Positions 50,669-54,973 of a DNA stretch of 54,973 nt are shown here, piece by piece. The DNA comes from Rossellomorea orangium (GTDB lineage: Bacteria; Bacillota; Bacilli; Bacillales; Bacillaceae_B), in contig NZ_JAHWGH010000021.1 in NCBI RefSeq assembly GCF_019334305.1, positions 1 through 54,973 on the forward strand, written 5' to 3'. Made by a program: the position numbers and the translations under genes. Below the pieces are notes generated by a model, which worked only from the letters and a program-made list of their open reading frames with translations, ran no database searches and had not been told where the DNA came from. The number at the start of each line of letters is the position of its first letter. Within the stretch, counting starts at the first letter, position 1.

Positions 50669-51337
50669 TCATTTATGCTCAAGTATCCCCATTAAATCCT
50701 TATAAACAAAATGAGGTTTGACCCCAAGCTCATCCATCACCTTATCCTGCCGGTTGATCCAAGCCGTATTGAACCCAAAGTTGGTGGCTCCAGCAATATC
50801 CCATGGGTTTGAAGACATAAACAAGACTTCTTCCCTTTTGACCCCAAGCTTCTTAAGGACAAGCTGATAAGCCATCGGAGTCGGCTTGAACTGCTTTACT
50901 TCATCGACTGTTAACACCTCATCCAGCAGGTGCCCGAATGCAGACTGCTCCACGAGCGGTGAAAGCATATCAAGAGAGCCATTTGAGAAGATGGCGGTTT
51001 GATAAGATTTCAGTTCCCCGAGTACACTCTCTACTTCCTCATAGTGAGTTAATTCCAGGTAAGCATCCAACAATTCCTTCTCTTTGTCGTCGGAAAGATC
51101 GACTCCCACATGGACACATGCGTAATGCAGGGCATCCCTGGTGATAGAGAAAAATGTCGTATACGTTCCCATCAGCTGACGAAGAAAGCTATATTCCAAT
51201 TGTTTTTGACGCCACACCTGACTGATTTCCTCCCCTTTATCGGGAAAGAGTTCATTACATTTTTCAATGACGGAATGGACATCGAATAACGTGCCGTACG
51301 CATCAAACACGAAAGCTTTTATTGTATGATTTGACAT
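50669..51337 (-). CDS. Haloacid dehalogenase type II (HAD family)
   Basis: The 222-residue HAD protein is of the (S)-2-haloacid dehalogenase type. Motif I is VFDAYGTLFDVHSV with nucleophile Asp near residue 11, motif II is IFSNGSLDML near 116, the Lys region is FKPTPMAYQLVLKKLG near 150, and motif IV is MSSNPWDIAGATNFG near 173. Whether it acts on haloacids or on phosphates is not certain. AAGGGGG precedes ATG 51337. Confidence 0.88.
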   Translation of the reverse strand: MSNHTIKAFVFDAYGTLFDVHSVIEKCNELFPDKGEEISQVWRQKQLEYSFLRQLMGTYTTFFSITRDALHYACVHVGVDLSDDKEKELLDAYLELTHYEEVESVLGELKSYQTAIFSNGSLDMLSPLVEQSAFGHLLDEVLTVDEVKQFKPTPMAYQLVLKKLGVKREEVLFMSSNPWDIAGATNFGFNTAWINRQDKVMDELGVKPHFVYKDLMGILEHK

Positions 51338-51496
51338 ACTTATCCCCCTTATAGATTCTCCTTATATAATAGACCATTTCCATAATCTTAAACTTCCACA
51401 AGCCCACCCGAAAAGCAGGCACATTCATTTTCAGTACGTCTTTGTTTATGGTATAGTACTTCGAGCATCAACATCTATCATGGAGGTGGTCAAAAA

Positions 51497-52840
51497 ATGA
51501 CTGGTGAACAACATGTACAGGCATCTCCTTCACATACAAAGACAATTCTTTTTCTAAGTTTGACGATTTGGCTCGTGGTGATGAATACGACCATGTTCAA
51601 TGTAGCCCTTCCGAATGTATTGAAAGATTTCTCCTTGGCTCCTTCCGAAGGAGCCTGGATCGTATCGGGGTATTCAATCGTACTTGCCATTTGTACCATT
51701 ACGTATACCCGCTTGGCTGATTACATCCCGATCAAGCGGTTGCTTATCATTGGGATTACTATCTTCGGCATAGCCTCATTAACTGGCTTCTTTGCCAATA
51801 CGTTTGCGTGGTTATTGCTTTCCCGGTTATTTCAAGCGGCTGGGGCAGCAGCCATCCCAGGTCTATCCATGGTGTTTGCCGGACGTTTTGTGCCTTTAAA
51901 AAGGCGTGGCCGTGCTCTTGCGATGATCGCTTCTGCTTCTTCCCTTGGATTTGGCTTGGGTCCCGTTGTGGGAGGCGTCATCACGGATTACCTGAATTGG
52001 AATTATTTATTCTTGATTACGTTATGCGTACTTGGGATGATTCCCGTATTGTACCGCTTTCTACCAAATGAGACGACAAGAAAGGGATACTTCGATGTAT
52101 GGGGAGGCTTCCTGACCGGAATCGGGATCACCTTCTTCCTGCTATTCATTTCGACGTTTCATTGGTACTATTTCGCAGGTGCCGTCGTTTTCTTCGGTGG
52201 ATTATGGATTCGGATCCATAAGATTGAGATTCCCTTTATTCAGCCCAGCTTGATTCGGGATAAAGGCTATCGGCAGATTCTCTATATGAGCTTCCTTGGC
52301 TTTGTCACCCATTTCGCCATCTTGATCGTCATGCCCCTCATGCTACAGCATGTATTCGGCAAAAACCCGACGGCTGTCGGATTCATCATTTTCCCAGGTG
52401 CGATGCTCTCTGCCGTCGCAGCCATATTTGTAGGAAGACTGATCGACCGATACGGGAATATCAGAGTGATGTTTCTCGCTCATATTCTTCTCATCGTTTC
52501 GACTGTCCTTTTTTATCTTTTATCACCGCACAGTGAGTACATGATCATGTTAGCCTATATGTTTACAAGTTTCGGTTTCTCCAGTCTTTCTTCAAGCACG
52601 ACAAACGAAGTCTCCCGTGTCATGAGCAAGGAATTGATTGCCTCAGGAATCGGGATGAAGCAGTTGATTCACTTTGTCGGGAGCGCATCCGGCTCTGTCC
52701 TTGGCGGAATCATCGTGGAAATGGGCGGAGCAGATTTCCCGGTGAGCTCCTTTCAGATTACTTTTTTGGTTCTGATTGGAATTATGACGGTGTCTCTCTT
52801 ACTCTTACTTATATATCGCAGACATGTTCATCCATCGTAG
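51497..52840 (+). CDS. MFS drug/proton antiporter (Tet(K/L)-related)
   Basis: The 447-residue protein has about 13-14 membrane segments. Motif A-like RLADYIPIKRLLIIG is near residue 75. The antiporter motif C region, SSLGFGLGPVVGGVITDYLN, is near 150. The N-terminal block TMFNVALPNVLKDFSLAPSE resembles the 14-TM Tet(L)/QacA-like group. An efflux role is likely; the substrate is unknown and resistance should not be assumed. GGAGGTGG precedes ATG 51497. It is a single gene. Confidence 0.85.
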   Translation: MTGEQHVQASPSHTKTILFLSLTIWLVVMNTTMFNVALPNVLKDFSLAPSEGAWIVSGYSIVLAICTITYTRLADYIPIKRLLIIGITIFGIASLTGFFANTFAWLLLSRLFQAAGAAAIPGLSMVFAGRFVPLKRRGRALAMIASASSLGFGLGPVVGGVITDYLNWNYLFLITLCVLGMIPVLYRFLPNETTRKGYFDVWGGFLTGIGITFFLLFISTFHWYYFAGAVVFFGGLWIRIHKIEIPFIQPSLIRDKGYRQILYMSFLGFVTHFAILIVMPLMLQHVFGKNPTAVGFIIFPGAMLSAVAAIFVGRLIDRYGNIRVMFLAHILLIVSTVLFYLLSPHSEYMIMLAYMFTSFGFSSLSSSTTNEVSRVMSKELIASGIGMKQLIHFVGSASGSVLGGIIVEMGGADFPVSSFQITFLVLIGIMTVSLLLLLIYRRHVHPS

Positions 52841-52847
52841 TCAAGGA

Positions 52848-52879
52848 GTCCAGGCAGGTTTTACTGCCTGGACTTTTTT
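52848..52879 (+). terminator. Intrinsic terminator of the MFS gene
   Basis: GTCCAGGCAG pairs with CTGCCTGGAC and is followed by TTTTTT. Confidence 0.92.
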
Positions 52880-52974
52880 AATGAACTTTTCCCATCAGAT
52901 CCCGTTGTATGTGGATTTCCCTCCTGCCATTAAGGGTATAGTAAGAAAAAAAACAATAGAACAGGGGAATTCAT

Positions 52975-54444
52975 TTGAAGACCAAGAAAAAGTGGTATAA
53001 GAAGAAAAGCTGGTGGATCGGCGGTGCCATCATTTTAATCCTGACGGCGGTCATGATATATAACCGCATAAAGCCTTTGCCTAAAGGGATTTCCTACGCC
53101 AGCGACACCTATGCCATACCTGAAAGGGACGTGGAATTCTTATACGACCTCACCTATCAGAAGGATGGAAAAGAACATTATGATCAGTCGATCTTTGATG
53201 AAGTCTATCAAACCATTGAAGAGGCAGATGATTTTCTTATTTTGGACTTATTCTTAGTAAATGGCTATACAAAAGGGGATCGTGATTATCCTAAAATTAG
53301 TGAAACATTATCCAGGAAGATTGAAGAACAAATGAAAAAGAAGCCCGACCTGAAAGTGGTCTTCATCAGTGATGTCGTTAACACGACTTACGGCTCCCAT
53401 ACAGCGAAACAAATTGAGCCTCTAGAAAAGCTTGGAGCTGAAGTGGTCTTTACCGACTTAAATCGTCTTAGAGATCCCAACCTCTTATATTCCGGTGTGT
53501 GGAGGACTGCCTTTGGCTGGTTTGGGCAGGAAGGTACCGGCTGGCTGCCCAATCCCATGGCACCCTCCGCACCTAAGGTCACAATGAGGTCATATTTGAA
53601 ACTATTGAATGTCAAAGCGAATCACCGGAAAATCGTCATAACGGAAAAATCCGGACTCATCCTGTCCGCCAATCCCCATGACGCCAGTGGTTTCCACTCG
53701 AATATCGCATTCAAGGTGAAAGGAGACATCCTGAAGGATATGGTAAAAGCCGAAAAAGCGGTAGCGGCTTTTTCAGGCGGAAATGTAAATGCCTTCCCTT
53801 CTGAAGAAGAGGTCAATGATTCCGTCAAAGCCCTTCCACCCGGTGAGTCGACTGTCAACGCTCAGATCCTGACGGAAAGAGAAATTCAAAAAGGGGTGGT
53901 AAAGGCATTAGATGACGCGGAAAAAGGAGACGAAGCATGGATCGGCATGTTTTATCTGGCGGACCGGGATATCATCGATGCCATTGAAGATGCGGCAGAA
54001 CGCGAAGTGGACATTCGTTTAGTCCTGGACCCGAACCAGAACGCCTTTGGACAAGAAAAAATCGGTCTGCCGAATCTCCCCATTGCAGCCGAGCTTCATA
54101 AACTCGAGAACGAACATATTACAATCAGATGGTATAACACGAATAAAGAGCAATATCATACGAAATTTATTTATGTAAAAGGAAAAAAGCAAAGTACGGT
54201 AATTGGGGGATCCGGCAACTATACGTCCCGGAACATGGATGATTATAATTTGGAAGAAAACGTGAAACTGACGGCCCCGGCAGACAGCAAAACCATGAAG
54301 GAAGTCGATGACTATTTCGACCGGATTTGGAACAACAAGAACGGTACATACACCGTGGACTATGAAAAATATCAGGATAAACTACCGGCTTTTAAATATG
54401 TAATGTATATCCTTCAGAAAATTTTTCAAGTGACAACATATTAG
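52975..54444 (+). CDS. Phospholipase D-like protein with altered HKD motifs
   Basis: The 489-residue protein has one membrane helix near the N-terminus (residues 12-30) after a basic start, with the rest extracytoplasmic. Two PLD-type half-sites are visible: ANHRKIVITEKSGLILSANP near residue 215 and QYHTKFIYVKGK near 398 followed by IGGSGNYTSRN. Both keep His and Lys, but the Asp of HxKx4D is Glu in the first and Lys in the second. Cardiolipin synthase-like families are related, but the reaction is uncertain. The start is TTG 52975 with AGGGGA upstream. Confidence 0.82.
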   Translation: MKTKKKWYKKKSWWIGGAIILILTAVMIYNRIKPLPKGISYASDTYAIPERDVEFLYDLTYQKDGKEHYDQSIFDEVYQTIEEADDFLILDLFLVNGYTKGDRDYPKISETLSRKIEEQMKKKPDLKVVFISDVVNTTYGSHTAKQIEPLEKLGAEVVFTDLNRLRDPNLLYSGVWRTAFGWFGQEGTGWLPNPMAPSAPKVTMRSYLKLLNVKANHRKIVITEKSGLILSANPHDASGFHSNIAFKVKGDILKDMVKAEKAVAAFSGGNVNAFPSEEEVNDSVKALPPGESTVNAQILTEREIQKGVVKALDDAEKGDEAWIGMFYLADRDIIDAIEDAAEREVDIRLVLDPNQNAFGQEKIGLPNLPIAAELHKLENEHITIRWYNTNKEQYHTKFIYVKGKKQSTVIGGSGNYTSRNMDDYNLEENVKLTAPADSKTMKEVDDYFDRIWNNKNGTYTVDYEKYQDKLPAFKYVMYILQKIFQVTTY

Positions 54445-54470
54445 GTTTTGACTTCTGAAAAAAGGGGAAT
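54445..54470 (+). promoter_or_regulatory. Sigma-B promoter
   Basis: GTTTTG (54445) and GGGAAT (54465) are separated by 14 bp, close to the sigma-B consensus. It overlaps the stop codon of the PLD-like gene and precedes the stress membrane protein gene. Confidence 0.65.
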
Positions 54471-54516
54471 TTAACTTGTAACAACACAAATAAAAAACAT
54501 TGATGGAGGTAAAGAA

Positions 54517-54774
54517 ATGGGTATTATTTTGTATTTAATTGTTGGTGGAATCATTGGTTGGTTAGCCGGTCTTATATTAGGTAAAAACGTCCCTGGTGGA
54601 ATCATCGGAAACATCATCGCAGGTATCATCGGTGCATGGATCGGTGGAGAGCTTCTTGGCAGCTTCGGCCCGTCACTAGCAGGAATCGCCATTGTCCCGG
54701 CATTGATTGGAGCGATCATCTTCGTATTCCTATTAAGCTTACTACTAAGAGGTATGAGAAGAACGTCTCATTAA
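54517..54774 (+). CDS. GlsB/YeaQ/YmgE family stress membrane protein
   Basis: The 85-residue protein has three glycine-rich membrane helices: ILYLIVGGIIGWLAGLILG, GIIGNIIAGIIGAWIGGELL and a C-terminal one ending RGMRRTSH. This is the transglycosylase-associated (YeaQ/GlsB) family, linked to general stress in Gram-positives. The molecular role is unknown. GGAGGT lies 8 bases before ATG 54517. A sigma-B promoter lies about 45 bp upstream, which fits a general stress gene. Confidence 0.9.
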   Translation: MGIILYLIVGGIIGWLAGLILGKNVPGGIIGNIIAGIIGAWIGGELLGSFGPSLAGIAIVPALIGAIIFVFLLSLLLRGMRRTSH

Positions 54775-54820
54775 TAACGAATATAGAAGAGGCTGGGACA
54801 AAAGGGCTTCTGATAAAGAG

Positions 54821-54868
54821 AAATCCGAACGAGTGATTTGATAAAAATCTAACTCGTTCGGATTTTTA
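54821..54868 (+). terminator. Terminator of the GlsB-family gene
   Basis: AAATCCGAACGAGT pairs with ACTCGTTCGGATTT, with an inner GATTT/AAATC stem, and is followed by TTAATTTT. Just before it is GAGGCTGGGACAAAA (54789-54803), a word I recall from 3' ends in many Firmicutes. Confidence 0.85.
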
Positions 54869-54905
54869 ATTTTCAGTGCTGAAGTTTTTTTAGCAGATTC
54901 CAGCT

Positions 54906-54973
54906 GTTGATTGGAGTGCAAGACGAAGACTCCTGCGGGAAAAGCGGAATAGGTGAGACCCCGCAGGAGCGAC
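54906..54973. repeat. Dispersed GC-rich palindromic repeat, copy 6, cut by window edge
   Basis: It begins GTTGATTGGAG and contains GACTCCTGCGGGAAAAGCGG and GTGAGACCCCGCAGGAG. It is in the same orientation as the copy at 216 and runs out of the window. Confidence 0.8.

Overview
The window looks like chromosomal DNA of an endospore-forming member of the Bacillaceae, perhaps a marine Bacillus/Rossellomorea-type organism; the genus is an inference. From 0.5 to about 19.8 kb the gene order follows the B. subtilis speB-speE-pbpG / ywh / ywg / ywf / ywd segment. Spore-specific genes (cwlJ-gerQ, rsfA, an Sda-like checkpoint peptide) show that the organism sporulates. Two ParB parS palindromes (16.5 and 49.5 kb) suggest an origin-proximal position.

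Layout: 0-2.3 kb holds repeats and the polyamine genes speE-speB. 2.7-4.8 kb holds a class A penicillin-binding protein gene (pbpG) broken by one in-frame TAA. 4.8-5.2 kb is a 126-bp tandem repeat. 5.4-19.8 kb is the conserved core: membrane protease, HD phosphohydrolase, rsfA, lipL, pta, hemQ, cwlJ-gerQ, ung and the vitamin B6 kinase. 19.9-21.0 kb holds yojF-bshB2 (bacillithiol). 21.1-23.6 kb is a self-contained ABC exporter with a TetR regulator and two matching operators. 25.2-26.2 kb holds a two-subunit sigma factor pair resembling SigO/RsoA, followed by a 30-residue holin-like toxin peptide. 26-36 kb is an assortment of metabolic and transport genes (sugar dehydrogenase, BCCT and short-chain fatty acid transporters, P450, PAS histidine kinase). 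36.4-38.6 kb is the kbl-tdh threonine catabolic pair. 39-44.5 kb includes patB, alkD and a three-gene operon with a divergent QueA paralogue. 44.6-45.7 kb is folD behind a ZTP riboswitch. 45.8-54.8 kb holds yhfW, msrAB, small stress and zinc proteins, an MFS antiporter, a phospholipase D-like protein and a sigma-B type membrane protein.

Regulation readable from the sequence includes: a CcpA site placed to activate pta, CcpA-type sites before kbl and the YjiH-type gene, two sigma-B promoters, a TetR dual operator, a ZTP riboswitch with its terminator, and many intrinsic terminators.

The least explained signals are noncoding. Three intergenic arrays use different words but keep near-helical spacing: ATTGCGTCA every 20/21 bp, ATCGGCTGGATT exactly every 21 bp, and AAGCGGA/TCCGCTT palindromes every 51/61 bp. 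There are also a dispersed roughly 125-bp GC-rich palindromic element (six copies, two cut by the window edges), the 126-bp hairpin tandem repeat, and a repeated GAGGGACGGACCTC word at gene boundaries. All motif calls were made by eye; no searches or folding calculations were run.
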